From positions 2,170,001 through 2,234,000 of the forward strand of contig NZ_REFU01000001.1 of assembly GCF_003688915.1 (NCBI RefSeq): a stretch of 64,000 nucleotides of DNA, given 5' to 3'. Under the pieces are notes generated by a model. The model worked only from the letters and a program-made list of their open reading frames with translations. It made no database searches and had not been told where the DNA came from. The translations under genes were made by a program, and so were the position numbers. The DNA comes from Rhodococcus sp. SBT000017. Lineage in GTDB: Bacteria > Actinomycetota > Actinomycetes > Mycobacteriales > Mycobacteriaceae. Of the stretch, positions 1 through 8,887 are shown piece by piece. The stretch's first letter is position 1. The number at the start of each line of letters is the position of its first letter.

Positions 1-1006
1 CGTCGGTGTTGACGAGCGCACCGCCGGAGTTGCCCGGGTTGATCGCAGCATCGGTCTGGATGGCGTCGATCACCGAGTTCTGGTTGCCTGCCTCTCCCGA
101 GGTGGACACCGGCCGGTTGAGCGAGGACACGATGCCCGTGGTGACGGTGCCCGCCAGGCCGAGCGGGGAGCCGATCGCGACAACCTGCTGGCCCACTTCG
201 AGGTTCGACGACGAACCCAGTTCGATCGGCGTCAGATTCGACTTGCCCTCGGCCTTGATGACGGCCATGTCCGAGACCGAGTCGGCACCGACGATCGTCG
301 CGTCGGCGACCGATCCGTCGGAGAACGCGACGGTGAGCTTGCCATTGGCACCCGCACCCGTCGCGACGTGATTGTTGGTGAGGATCAGGCCGTCGCTGCT
401 CAAAATGACGCCCGAGCCCTCACCCTCTTCCTGAGAGCCCTTCACCTGAATCTGCACGACGCTCGGCAGAACCTTGTTCGCTACCGCCTGAACCGATCCG
501 TCGGGGAAGTTGGCGGCAGGCTGAGCTGCAGTGACCGTGGAGTTCAACGAGTTGGTCACTCCCCCGCCGTTGCCGTTGGCGTTGTTGGTGGCGATCGCAC
601 CGACCGCGCCGCCGATTCCGCCACCGACCAGAACGAGCGCGATGGCTCCGGCCACCAGTACCGACCGACCCGGGCGCGACTTCACCGCGCTCGGTGCCGA
701 ATTCGACTGCGGCGCAACGTGCTGAGGTTGAGCGTGGTGAGCCTGGGTGTGCTGCGGATCGCCCTGCTGTCCGTACGGACCGTAGCCGGGCTGGTAGCCC
801 CCTTGCCCGTAACCGGCGTACTGCTGCGGGTAGCCCTGCTGCGGCGGGAACTGCTGCGTCCGGTGCTGCTGACTGGAATCCTGCCGAGTCGGAGGCTGCT
901 GGGCCGAGTAACTCTGCTCGTCGCCGCGCGAAGCCCGGTCCGCCGGATGCTGCTCGCCACCGGCACCCTGTCCGCTCTGTTCGGATTCGTTACGGTCGTC
1001 GCTCAT
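1..1006 (-). CDS. pepD: HtrA/PepD-like membrane-anchored serine protease, C-terminus cut by window edge
   Basis: The gene runs leftward out of the window, so about 335 N-terminal residues are visible. The protein has a Gln/Pro/Gly-rich cytoplasmic N-terminus (about residues 1-110), one membrane segment (about 115-138) and then a trypsin-like protease domain. The catalytic triad can be read as His213 (in TNNHV), Asp246 (in SDMAVI) and Ser327 (in NPGNSGGAL). A PDZ domain would be expected beyond the edge, as in mycobacterial PepD. It lies downstream of mprB on the same strand, the arrangement mprA-mprB-pepD known from M. tuberculosis, where MprAB controls pepD during envelope stress. The ATG at 1006 is the first start before the disordered tail. 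Its role is probably extracytoplasmic protein quality control. Confidence 0.9.
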   Translation of the reverse strand, partial: MSDDRNESEQSGQGAGGEQHPADRASRGDEQSYSAQQPPTRQDSSQQHRTQQFPPQQGYPQQYAGYGQGGYQPGYGPYGQQGDPQHTQAHHAQPQHVAPQSNSAPSAVKSRPGRSVLVAGAIALVLVGGGIGGAVGAIATNNANGNGGGVTNSLNSTVTAAQPAANFPDGSVQAVANKVLPSVVQIQVKGSQEEGEGSGVILSSDGLILTNNHVATGAGANGKLTVAFSDGSVADATIVGADSVSDMAVIKAEGKSNLTPIELGSSSNLEVGQQVVAIGSPLGLAGTVTTGIVSSLNRPVSTSGEAGNQNSVIDAIQTDAAINPGNSGGALVNTD

Positions 1007-1102
1007 CGTTGCTGCTTCCTTCAGTAGGGACCCAGAGGGTCCGCCCGCCTTCTTGCTACTCACTGTGCAGGGCGGTACTGAGAGCGCGCTGAGATCCGGC
1101 TA

Positions 1103-2557
1103 TCAGTTTGCCGAGAGTGTCGTCGGATCAGGAGCACCTTCGCCGGGCAACACGATTCGGATCAGCGCGCCGCCCCGCTCGGACACCTCCACCCCGATGG
1201 TGCCGCCGTGCTTGACGACCACCTGTCGCACGATGGCAAGTCCCAGACCGGATCCGGGCATCGAACGCGACGCCGTCGAGCGATAGAAGCGCTCGAACAC
1301 CAGCTCGCGATCTTCCTCGGGAATACCGGGGCCTGCGTCGTCCACCGTCAACTCCAGCAGGCCATCGCCGATCTGCCGCATCGCGATTCGCACCTCACCG
1401 CCGCTCGGACTCCATTTTGCCGCGTTGTCGAGCACATTCAGCACGGCCCGCGACAGTCCTGCTTGATCGCCGTAGACGAACCACGGCATCAACGTCGCAT
1501 CGAAGTCGATTTCGTTGCGACGGCGGCGTGCTCGCTCGAGACTGCGTTCCACGGCATCGGCCAAATCGACACGTTCGAACACCGTCTCCGGCGCATCCTC
1601 TCGCGCCAGGTCGACCAAATCACCCACCAGGGTGGACAATTCCTGAATCTGCGCCACCACGTCGGTCCGCAGCTCGGCCATGTCCTCGTCCGGGATGGAC
1701 GGCGCTCCTGGGCGTCCCGCCGCGATGAGCAACTCCATGTTGGTCCGCAGCGAGGTCAACGGGGTGCGAAGTTCGTGGCCCGCATCGGCGACCAATCTGC
1801 TCTGCCTGCCGCGAGATTCGGCCAGTGCGCGGAGCATCGTGTTGAAACTCTCGGTCAGACGCGCCAACTCGTCGTCGCCGGTCACCGGGATCGGCGTGAG
1901 GTCGTCGGTGCGCGCCACCCGTTCGGCTGCTGCCGTCAGTCGGGCGATCGGGCGTAAACCGGTGCGTCCCACGGCCATACCTGCTCCGGCAGCCAGCACC
2001 ACTCCGCAGGCACCGACGATCAACAGCACCCATGCCAGTCGGTCGAGCACTTCCCCGGTCGGCAGCAGTCTCTGTGCGACGACGAGAGTGCTGCCGTCCT
2101 TGGTACGTAGTGCGAGCACCCGCTGATCGTCGAGTGTGCGCAGCGACGACTCCTGCTCTCCGCTGACAACCGCGAGTTCGGCATCGCCGATCGGCACCTT
2201 GGGCCCGGGCGGGTTGTAGCTGGACATGTCCGGATAGATAAGCGCAACACTGACATCGGTGCTGTACAACGTGGCTCCCGCGACGAACCGCGGGTCGTAG
2301 GACACCAGACTGGACTCAGCCAGAGCCGAAGCGCGGGAACGTAATTGAGTGTCCACATCGCCGTACAGTGCTCGCGAGACCACCGTGTACGCGGCAATGG
2401 CCATGACCGCCACCGCAATTGCGACGACGGAGGCCGCGAGCAACGTCACCCGCCACCGCAGCGATACCGACCGCGTCAGCGGCGTCGGTGGTCGCATTCC
2501 CGTCGGCGACGAGCCGACACCGTCGGCCGACTTGCGCCCGAACGAAGCGACCATCAC
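1103..2557 (-). CDS. mprB: Sensor histidine kinase MprB
   Basis: This is a membrane histidine kinase of 484 residues. Two transmembrane segments (about 37-60 and 175-196) flank an extracytoplasmic sensor region. A HAMP linker (about 197-250) follows, then the H-box [10 protein letters not shown] with phospho-acceptor His261. N, G1 (DDAGPGIP), F and G2 (GSGLGLAIV) ATP-binding boxes fill the C-terminus. The start overlaps the mprA stop in an ATGA arrangement (2554-2557), so the two are translationally coupled. In mycobacteria MprB senses envelope stress and phosphorylates MprA. The neighbouring PepD-type protease supports this assignment over a generic kinase. Confidence 0.93.
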   Translation of the reverse strand: MMVASFGRKSADGVGSSPTGMRPPTPLTRSVSLRWRVTLLAASVVAIAVAVMAIAAYTVVSRALYGDVDTQLRSRASALAESSLVSYDPRFVAGATLYSTDVSVALIYPDMSSYNPPGPKVPIGDAELAVVSGEQESSLRTLDDQRVLALRTKDGSTLVVAQRLLPTGEVLDRLAWVLLIVGACGVVLAAGAGMAVGRTGLRPIARLTAAAERVARTDDLTPIPVTGDDELARLTESFNTMLRALAESRGRQSRLVADAGHELRTPLTSLRTNMELLIAAGRPGAPSIPDEDMAELRTDVVAQIQELSTLVGDLVDLAREDAPETVFERVDLADAVERSLERARRRRNEIDFDATLMPWFVYGDQAGLSRAVLNVLDNAAKWSPSGGEVRIAMRQIGDGLLELTVDDAGPGIPEEDRELVFERFYRSTASRSMPGSGLGLAIVRQVVVKHGGTIGVEVSERGGALIRIVLPGEGAPDPTTLSAN

Positions 2558-3240
2558 GGAGGCGTCTCGCGCAGGACGTACCCGACACCGCGAACGGTGT
2601 GGATCAGCCGCGACTCCCCCTCCGCCTCGGTCTTGCGCCGCAGGTAACCGACGTACACCTCGAGCGCGTTGCCCGATGTCGGGAAGTCGTATCCCCAGAC
2701 TTCCTCGAGGATGCGACTTCTGGTGAGCACTCGGCGCGGATTGGTCATCAGCATCTCGAGCAACGAGAACTCGGTCCGGGTGAGGCTGATCGAGCGCTCG
2801 GCGCGCGAGACCTCACGGGTGACCGGGTCCAACGACAGGTCCGCGAACGTCATGGTCTCCGAGTCGATACCCGCTTCCATCGCGGTACGACGCAGCAGTG
2901 CCCGCAGCCTGGCGAGCAGTTCCTCGAGAGCGAACGGCTTGGGCAGGTAGTCGTCGGCACCGGCGTCGAGGCCGGCGACGCGCTCGGACACCGAGTCCCG
3001 TGCCGTCAACACCAGAATCGGCAGGTCGTCACCGACACTGCGCAATCGACGACACACCTCGAGGCCGTCGAGGCGAGGCATCATCACGTCGAGCACCAGG
3101 GCGTCGGGACGCGCCGCCGCAACCTGCTCGAGCGCATCGAGACCGTCGACCGCCAGGTCCACGGTGTACCCGTTGAACGTCAGCGACCTGCGCAGCGACT
3201 CACGCACTGCTCGATCGTCGTCGACCACCAATATCCGCAT
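2554..3240 (-). CDS. mprA: Response regulator MprA (OmpR family)
   Basis: The protein has 228 residues, close to the 230 of M. tuberculosis MprA. The N-terminal receiver domain carries the acidic pocket VVDDD and phospho-acceptor Asp51 (LVLDVMMP), with Thr (LTARD) and Lys (LPKPF) switch residues. A C-terminal OmpR winged helix ends in [12 protein letters not shown]. The reading frame stays open upstream into the neighbouring channel gene, but the family start is the ATG at 3240 (MRILVVDDD). A pair of CTGAGA/TCTCAG direct repeats just upstream may be an autoregulatory site. It is the DNA-binding partner of MprB. Confidence 0.94.
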   Translation of the reverse strand: MRILVVDDDRAVRESLRRSLTFNGYTVDLAVDGLDALEQVAAARPDALVLDVMMPRLDGLEVCRRLRSVGDDLPILVLTARDSVSERVAGLDAGADDYLPKPFALEELLARLRALLRRTAMEAGIDSETMTFADLSLDPVTREVSRAERSISLTRTEFSLLEMLMTNPRRVLTRSRILEEVWGYDFPTSGNALEVYVGYLRRKTEAEGESRLIHTVRGVGYVLRETPP

Positions 3241-3262
3241 TCGTACAGTTTGTCCTGGTCGA

Positions 3263-3279
3263 CTGAGATCTGTCTGAGA
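3263..3279 (-). promoter_or_regulatory. Candidate MprA box upstream of mprA
   Basis: On the coding strand of mprA, two TCTCAG hexamers lie 11 bp apart, start to start, 23-39 bp before the mprA ATG. MprA boxes in mycobacteria are described as loosely conserved direct repeats containing TCTCAG, so this may be an autoregulatory site. The usual spacing is slightly shorter, which lowers confidence. Confidence 0.4.
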
Positions 3280-3296
3280 GGGGTACGGATAGCGAT

Positions 3297-3911
3297 CTAA
3301 AGCGTAGGCAGGTTCTTTGCCAGCGGGAGATTCCACTTGCGCCACAGTGCGAGCAGACGCAACCCCGTCGCAAGCAGTGTTCCCACGATCAGACCGACGT
3401 TCTCCGGCAGAGCTGCAGCATCGGCCAACACGACGGCCGTCGCGCCGAGCAAGGCCGGCAGGGCGTACAGGTCCCGATGCAGCAGCAGGGGAACCTCGTT
3501 GACCAGCACGTCTCGAATCACGCCGCCTGCCACCGCCGTCGTGGTGCCGATCAGAGCTCCCGCCAACGCGCTACCACCGGCAGCCAACGCGATCGTCGCT
3601 CCGGTCGATGCGAACAGTCCCATCCCGAACGCGTCGAGCACCAGAACTCCGCGTCGAACCTTGCCCATCTGCCGGTGCGCAACGAACACGACCAGCGAGG
3701 CGACGAAGCCGACGGTGACGTTCGGCCACGTGTCCAGGGACGTCGGTGGGTGGATGCCGAGCAGCAGATCGCGAATGATTCCGCCGCCGATGCCCGTCGT
3801 GATTCCGACGACGCAGACCCCGAACAGATCCAACCGTCGATGCACTCCGATCAACGCACCCGAGGCCGCGAAGGCCGCGATACCGATCAATCCGAGCACG
3901 TCGAGAAGCAT
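3297..3911 (-). CDS. TRIC/UPF0126-family membrane protein
   Basis: This is a 204-residue, about seven-helix membrane protein made of two homologous halves. Each half carries the glycine-rich signature of the UPF0126/trimeric intracellular cation channel family ([13 protein letters not shown] near residues 41-53 and [11 protein letters not shown] in the second half). Prokaryotic members form trimeric potassium-permeable channels; some bacterial relatives are linked to glycine uptake. It lies immediately upstream of mprA on the same strand with a 56-bp gap, which holds the presumed mprA promoter, so it is probably a separate transcription unit. The substrate cannot be fixed from sequence. Confidence 0.85.
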   Translation of the reverse strand: MLLDVLGLIGIAAFAASGALIGVHRRLDLFGVCVVGITTGIGGGIIRDLLLGIHPPTSLDTWPNVTVGFVASLVVFVAHRQMGKVRRGVLVLDAFGMGLFASTGATIALAAGGSALAGALIGTTTAVAGGVIRDVLVNEVPLLLHRDLYALPALLGATAVVLADAAALPENVGLIVGTLLATGLRLLALWRKWNLPLAKNLPTL

Positions 3912-4023
3912 CGGACCAGCATGTCACGGCGCTGACAGGGATTTGACAGCAACATCCGAGGTCCGCCACAGCTTCGGAGAGCAGCTTCGAGACATCACCG
4001 ATCACCACAACGAGGAGCACATC

Positions 4024-4314
4024 ATGCGCACAGGATTCAAGAAGTCGATCGCAGCCGTCGCAGCCGCCGCAGCACTCACGCTGGGCGGGGGAGCCGTCGC
4101 CAACGCGTCGACCTCCGACAACCTGATCGAGATCCCGGACGTCTACGACATGACAGCGACCGCAGCCGAACAGACCCTCGAGGATCTCGGATTCACGACC
4201 GTCAACATAAAGGGAGGGGACACCGACGGAACCGCGATCGGAACCAACTACCAGAAGGGTGTCGAGGTCGACAAGAACGCCGCAATTCTGGTGATCACCG
4301 GAACTGTTCACTAG
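4024..4314 (+). CDS. Small secreted single-PASTA-like protein
   Basis: This 96-residue protein starts with a lysine-containing N-terminus and a signal peptide (about residues 1-30, ending ANAS). The rest resembles a single PASTA repeat: the opening IPDVYDMTATAAEQTLEDLG, then a GTNYQKGVEVDKNAAILV segment matching the family ending. A GAGGAG ribosome-binding site at 4012-4017 sits 6 nt before the ATG, which fixes the start. PASTA domains usually occur in serine/threonine kinases and penicillin-binding proteins, where they bind peptidoglycan fragments or lipid II. A free exported domain could be a decoy or wall ligand; that role is inference. Confidence 0.75.
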   Translation: MRTGFKKSIAAVAAAAALTLGGGAVANASTSDNLIEIPDVYDMTATAAEQTLEDLGFTTVNIKGGDTDGTAIGTNYQKGVEVDKNAAILVITGTVH

Positions 4315-4411
4315 CCCGGACGCACAGTCCAGTCGCCGACGGCGGCTGGACTGTCGGCGTTGTTGCCACAGGCGATAGTCTCGGTGCGCAGCAGAATTTC
4401 GTGGAACCGAG

Positions 4412-5440
4412 GTGAACGAACAAGTGCCGATCATCGACAATGCCGTCTACGTCGACGGGAAACGTACTGCCAATCCCGAGAGCCTCGATATCACCTTCGA
4501 GGTCATGCGCGAGCGGCACGGGATGGCCTGGATCGGGCTGTACCGTCCGGAGGTCGCCGAAATCATGGCTGTGGCAGACGAGTTCGGTCTACACCGCCTT
4601 GCTGTCGAGGACGCCATCGCAGCCCACCAGCGCCCGAAGCTGGAACGGTACGCCGAGCAGCTGTTCGTCGTTCTCCGGCCGGCTCGATACGTCGACGAGA
4701 CCGAAAAGGTCGAATTCGGCGAATTGCACATCTTTCTCGGACCCGATTTCGTCGTCACCATCCGCCACGCCGAATCCCCCGATCTGGCGATGGTGCGCAA
4801 GCGGCTCGAAGGATCGCCCGAACTGATCGAACTCGGTCCCGAGGCGATCCTCTACGGCATCCTCGATCAAGTTGTCGACGAGTACGTCCCGGTGGTGACC
4901 GGACTGCAGAACGACATCGACGAGATCGAGGATCAACTGTTCACCGGCGACCCGTCGGTATCACGTCGTATCTATTCGTTGCTCCGTGAGGTGTCCGAAT
5001 TCGACCGTGCCGCAAAGCCGCTGGTCGAGATGATCGAATCGCTCAAGCGAGGTTCGGACAAGTACAACGTCGACGTGGAACTGCAGCGATACCTGCGCGA
5101 CGTGCACGATCACGCGATCCGCGTCTCCGACCGCATCGAGTCCTTCCGCTCCAACCTGCAGAATGCGTTGACCGTGCACTCGACCATTGTTGCGCAACAG
5201 CAGAACGAGGAGATGCGCAACATGACCGTGGCCAGCCTCGAGCAGAACGAACAGGTCAAACGCATCTCGTCCTGGGGCGCAATTCTTTTCGCGCCCTCCC
5301 TGATCGCCGCCATCTACGGCATGAACTTCGAGGACATGCCGGAATTGAAATGGCAACTCGGCTATCCGATGGCACTGATCGCCATGGTGATCTGTTCGAC
5401 CGCACTGTTCGTGGTGTTCAAACGCCAGAAGTGGTTGTAG
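4412..5440 (+). CDS. corA: CorA-family divalent metal transporter
   Basis: The protein has 342 residues with a large N-terminal cytoplasmic domain and two C-terminal membrane helices (about 283-302 and 318-337). The family signature GMN is present at 303-305 (YGMNFEDMPEL), and the C-terminus is basic (KRQKWL). CorA proteins are homopentameric channels for Mg2+, Co2+ or, in some branches, other divalent metals; sequence does not separate these. It starts with GTG at 4412 and stands alone between a small secreted protein and a convergent phosphatase gene, sharing the hairpin at 5451-5498. Confidence 0.9.
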   Translation: MNEQVPIIDNAVYVDGKRTANPESLDITFEVMRERHGMAWIGLYRPEVAEIMAVADEFGLHRLAVEDAIAAHQRPKLERYAEQLFVVLRPARYVDETEKVEFGELHIFLGPDFVVTIRHAESPDLAMVRKRLEGSPELIELGPEAILYGILDQVVDEYVPVVTGLQNDIDEIEDQLFTGDPSVSRRIYSLLREVSEFDRAAKPLVEMIESLKRGSDKYNVDVELQRYLRDVHDHAIRVSDRIESFRSNLQNALTVHSTIVAQQQNEEMRNMTVASLEQNEQVKRISSWGAILFAPSLIAAIYGMNFEDMPELKWQLGYPMALIAMVICSTALFVVFKRQKWL

Positions 5441-5450
5441 TGCGCTCCGC

Positions 5451-5498
5451 GCAGTGGTGCGGTTAGGTGCCCCAGGGAGCACTCAACCGCACCACTGC
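5451..5498. repeat. Long intergenic palindrome between convergent genes
   Basis: Perfect 14-nt outer arms (5451-5464, GCAGTGGTGCGGTT, and 5485-5498) extend inward to about 20 nt with one mismatch and one G:T pair, leaving an 8-nt loop (5471-5478). It lies between the convergent corA and phosphatase genes, so it could act as a bidirectional terminator. It has no T-run and is longer than most terminators. It resembles the other long palindromes of this window in size. Confidence 0.65.
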
Positions 5499-5506
5499 CG
5501 CTGGCA

Positions 5507-7225
5507 CTAGGACGAGCCGAACACCGGACCCACCGGGATGTCTCGCTCGAACGTAAGACGATCGAACTCGTTGCCGTACTCGTCGATGGCACCGATGGTC
5601 ATCCTGCTGGCGGTGATGCCCGGAATACCCGGCACCACATCGACTCTGACGAACGAGTAGTTGAGGAATCGCACCCGAGACCAGGTGATGGACTCGGCCG
5701 ACTTGGTGCCGTCCGTTGCCCACACGTAGCTGTTCGGGACTGCCGTGTCGGGCAACTCGTTGCCGCGGTAGCTCACGCCCTCGCCGTCCTGGAACGTGTA
5801 GCGGGGACGACCACCACCACCGACGGTGTAATACACTGTGCCGTCGGTCTTTCCGTCGACCGTGGCGTTGTCACCGGCGACCCGAGTCGCACGGTTGCCG
5901 CGAATGGGATCGGTGCGCTCGAAGACGTGATTGTGCGCCTGGAGCACCACATCCACCTCGTACCTGTCGAACAGCGAAACCCATGCGTCGCGCACTCCGC
6001 CGTCGCTCGCGTGCGTCGACGTGGTCGAGTACGCGCAGTGATGGAAGAAGCAGACGATGAAATCGATGTTCGGATCGGCGCGGTACTTCGCCAATGTCTG
6101 TTCCACCCAGGTGTTCTGGGCTCCTCCGCTGTACCCGGTGTTGGCCTTGATCTCGTAGCTCACGTCGTTTGCGTCGAGCGAGAGCACCGCTGTGTTGCCG
6201 TAGACGAACGAGTACGCCGACGGGCATCCCTCGGGTCCGTTGGTCGGCTGATCCAAACGCGCCGCGTGGCCGCCGTATCCGTTGGGGCTGTACAGCGCTT
6301 CCATGTCGTGGTTGCCGGTGGCGAACAACCACGGCGCGGTCGACGCACTGGCTTCGATCGCCTGGAAGTAGCCGTCCCAGACGAACGGGTTGAACTTGTC
6401 GAACCCCTTCGGCGGCGTCTGACCGTGCTTCGCGAACTGTGGCGGCAGACCGGCACCGGACGGGTCCGCGTACGCGATATCACCGGCGAGGATATGGAAG
6501 TCCGGGTGCGAGGCCTCGATCTGCCGATTGATGTTGCGCGCGTGCTTGACCGACGGCTCGTTGTCCGCTTTGTAGTACTGGTCGTCGTAATCGCCGGCGA
6601 CCAAACCTGATGGTTGCGAAGGGGTTTCGTCGACGCCCTGATCGCCCATCATCGTGAATCGAAACGGTGCGATGCGGCCCGACGGCAAGGCCGGAGATGC
6701 GCTGCGGATGTCGCTCACGAAGCCGTCGGCGGTGCGCCAGCGGTAGTAGTGCGGCAGCTTGGGCGTCAGATTGTCGACGGGTACGTGCACGTAGTACTGC
6801 TCCGCCGGCAGAATTCCGCCGTCGGTCTGCGGAACCTGACTGATCAGGTTGCGCACTTCCGCCGACGTCGTAGCGCCGAGTGCGGGCGTGGGGCCGTGAT
6901 CGAGGAAGACCCCGGTGAGCCCGGGATTGCGTGAGAGCTGTGCCGAGAAGCGCAACTGTGTCGCCGGGTCGTTTCCGAAGCCCATGTGCCGTCCGGCCAC
7001 GGCCAGCGGGGCGTCCTGCGCATAGGCGGTACGCGCGAACACCGAATTCCCGACGCCTACCGCGGCGGCTGTTGCGGCGGCTCCCACCAGGAAGTTTCGA
7101 CGACTGACGGGGTGTCGCCGCAGGAACGACCGATGCCAATCGTGCTGTTCGGCCATGGTCATGTTGTCGGCGAGCGTGCCCGGGATGCCGGTCGCGACGG
7201 TCTCGCCTGCGGGATTGAGCGTCAT
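5507..7225 (-). CDS. Tat-exported purple acid phosphatase-like metallophosphoesterase
   Basis: The protein has 572 residues. A twin-arginine signal (SRRNFLVGAA, Arg42-Arg43) with a predicted cleavage near AYA-Q70 indicates folded export. An N-terminal fibronectin-like region precedes a metallophosphoesterase domain with all five metal-binding blocks: GDQG, GDIAYAD, GNHD, FFHH and QAHNHVFER. The layout matches purple acid phosphatases, and the closest known relative by architecture is mycobacterial Rv2577. It likely hydrolyses phosphate esters outside the membrane for phosphate scavenging. The gene stands alone; an ATG at 7156 inside the signal region is a possible alternative start. Confidence 0.88.
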   Translation of the reverse strand: MTLNPAGETVATGIPGTLADNMTMAEQHDWHRSFLRRHPVSRRNFLVGAAATAAAVGVGNSVFARTAYAQDAPLAVAGRHMGFGNDPATQLRFSAQLSRNPGLTGVFLDHGPTPALGATTSAEVRNLISQVPQTDGGILPAEQYYVHVPVDNLTPKLPHYYRWRTADGFVSDIRSASPALPSGRIAPFRFTMMGDQGVDETPSQPSGLVAGDYDDQYYKADNEPSVKHARNINRQIEASHPDFHILAGDIAYADPSGAGLPPQFAKHGQTPPKGFDKFNPFVWDGYFQAIEASASTAPWLFATGNHDMEALYSPNGYGGHAARLDQPTNGPEGCPSAYSFVYGNTAVLSLDANDVSYEIKANTGYSGGAQNTWVEQTLAKYRADPNIDFIVCFFHHCAYSTTSTHASDGGVRDAWVSLFDRYEVDVVLQAHNHVFERTDPIRGNRATRVAGDNATVDGKTDGTVYYTVGGGGRPRYTFQDGEGVSYRGNELPDTAVPNSYVWATDGTKSAESITWSRVRFLNYSFVRVDVVPGIPGITASRMTIGAIDEYGNEFDRLTFERDIPVGPVFGSS

Positions 7226-7328
7226 GCCTCAATGGTGACGGTGACGCTCTCTGTATCCGTTAACCAAGCGAAGTTGTTGGGTGAACAACACGAGAACACC
7301 GATGCACAACGGGACGAACGCGGACAAT

Positions 7329-7380
7329 CCCGTCGTGCATGGAACTTCGTTACCCACTACGAATTCCCACGCACGACGGG
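7329..7380. repeat. Long intergenic palindrome downstream of rtcB
   Basis: Arms of 22 nt (7329-7350 and 7359-7380) begin with CCCGTCGTGC and match at 19 of 22 positions around an 8-nt loop. It ends 8 bp before the rtcB stop codon position on the same strand, so it may terminate rtcB transcription. Its size and imperfect long arms resemble the palindromes that flank the DUF559 genes, although its sequence differs. Confidence 0.65.
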
Positions 7381-7388
7381 AGGTCGAT

Positions 7389-8570
7389 TCAGGTCCCCTT
7401 GACGTTGAGGATCTGCCGCAGTTCGTGCTCGATGCTCACCAGGTCGCGGGCGTCCTCCATCACGACATCGATCGGCTTGTAGGCGTCCGGAATCTCGTCG
7501 ATGAAGTCTGCACTGTCGCGAAACTCGATCCCCTTCATCCGCTCCTGCAGGTTCTCGTGGGTGAACCGCTTCCTGGCCTCGGTCCGAGAGAACTGCCGAC
7601 CGGCACCGTGAGGAGCCGAGCACAGGCCGGCCTTGGAACCCTTGCCGACCACCACGTACGAACGAGTTCCCATCGAGCCCGGAATGATCGCCTCGACACC
7701 CTCGTGTGCGTCCACTGCACCTTTACGGGTGAGCCACACGTCCTTGTGCGCGTGCGTTTCCTTCACCGTGTAATTGTGATGGCAATTGATCCGCTCGACC
7801 TCGCGATGGTCGTCGGTTCCCATCCACTCGGCGAACACCGCACCGAACCGATCCATCATCTCGGCACGGTTCAGGTACGCGAACCGCTGCGCCCACTTCA
7901 GATCTCGGATGTACCGTCCGAATTCCGGTGCGCTCTCTGGCAGGTACGCCAAATCCTTGTTCGGCAACGAGATCCACCACTGCGCGCACAAACGCTGGGC
8001 AATGGCGATGTGCTTCTTGGCGATCTTGTTGCCCACGCCCCTCGATCCACTGTGCAGAAACAGCCACACCCGATCGGTTTCGTCGAGGCACAGCTCGATG
8101 AAGTGGTTGCCGCCGCCCAACGAACCGAGCTGCTCACGCCACTGTGGTGAGTGGTTCAGCTCGACACCGTCCTTAGCCGCCAACTCCTCGAGTTCGAGCA
8201 ACTTGGGCGCGGTGAAATCCCACCGGTCGACGCCGACGTTGTAGTTGCCGGGCGAGAGAGGGATGCTTGCCTCGATGGCGAGTCGCAGGTTCGTCAGATT
8301 ACGGCCGTCGACGTCGTCGAGTGTGAATTCCGTTCGGACGCCGATCATTCCGCAGCCGATATCGACTCCGACGGCGGCCGGGATGACAGCGCCCAGCGTG
8401 GGAATCACTGTTCCTACTGCGCTTCCCATACCGCTGTGAGCGTCGGGCATCAGGGCGACGTGCGGATGCACGAACGGCATCGACGCTGTTTCACGGGCCT
8501 GCTCGAGAGTCTTGTCCTCGAGCTGTGACGCCCAATTGAGCAAACGCAAGCCCACCTTGTTCGGGGGCAT
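7389..8570 (-). CDS. rtcB: RNA-splicing ligase RtcB
   Basis: RtcB joins 2',3'-cyclic phosphate or 3'-phosphate RNA ends to 5'-OH ends using GTP and Mn2+. This 393-residue protein has the metal-binding cysteine in GVDIGCGM (Cys73), the MPDAHSG motif near residue 41, the GGGNHF block and the HGAGR motif that carries the guanylated histidine. The ATG at 8570 is chosen because AGGAAGGA lies just upstream; an in-frame extension to 8597 is possible. No archease, RtcA or RtcR gene is adjacent, so its RNA substrate (tRNA repair or mRNA healing) is open. Confidence 0.93.
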   Translation of the reverse strand: MPPNKVGLRLLNWASQLEDKTLEQARETASMPFVHPHVALMPDAHSGMGSAVGTVIPTLGAVIPAAVGVDIGCGMIGVRTEFTLDDVDGRNLTNLRLAIEASIPLSPGNYNVGVDRWDFTAPKLLELEELAAKDGVELNHSPQWREQLGSLGGGNHFIELCLDETDRVWLFLHSGSRGVGNKIAKKHIAIAQRLCAQWWISLPNKDLAYLPESAPEFGRYIRDLKWAQRFAYLNRAEMMDRFGAVFAEWMGTDDHREVERINCHHNYTVKETHAHKDVWLTRKGAVDAHEGVEAIIPGSMGTRSYVVVGKGSKAGLCSAPHGAGRQFSRTEARKRFTHENLQERMKGIEFRDSADFIDEIPDAYKPIDVVMEDARDLVSIEHELRQILNVKGT

Positions 8571-8604
8571 GATGTTCCTTCCTGCCCCCTTGCACAAGAG
8601 GGCG

Positions 8605-8742
8605 CTATTCGATGGGTCGATTCACGAGCGGAGCTTGTTTGCCGCAGAGAGCGGCGCATCGCTCCGGTGAATACGCGCGCAGCACAAGGCTCGTACCGGC
8701 TCTCGTGTCGAGAGCGGCACCAGACAGAACGGTTGCGCGCAT
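8605..8742 (-). CDS. Candidate 45-residue small ORF upstream of rtcB
   Basis: The 317-bp gap between rtcB and the VIT-like gene holds one open frame on the rtcB strand (MRATVLSGAALD... ending VNRPIE). It starts with ATG at 8742 behind a weak AGGG and stops 34 bp before the rtcB start. It contains two cysteines (ERCAALC) and no recognisable domain. It could be a leader peptide or chance; random open frames of this size are common at this GC content. I see nothing else in the gap beyond presumed promoter DNA. Confidence 0.25.
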   Translation of the reverse strand: MRATVLSGAALDTRAGTSLVLRAYSPERCAALCGKQAPLVNRPIE

Positions 8743-8887
8743 GACGAGGACCCTATCGAGCGAGACCTTGCCCAAGCGAGCGAATTATTCGAAACGTAGT
8801 GGGACTGAATGCACAGAGGTGTGCTGTGATGACGGGATCCCGTCGCTGGGGACCGATAGTGTGCAAACCTGCCCACAACGCCGGGAC

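Noticed and set aside
8571..8700. tRNA-like sequence upstream of rtcB
   Set aside because: A weak T-loop-like stretch is present, but no acceptor or anticodon stem can be folded around it.
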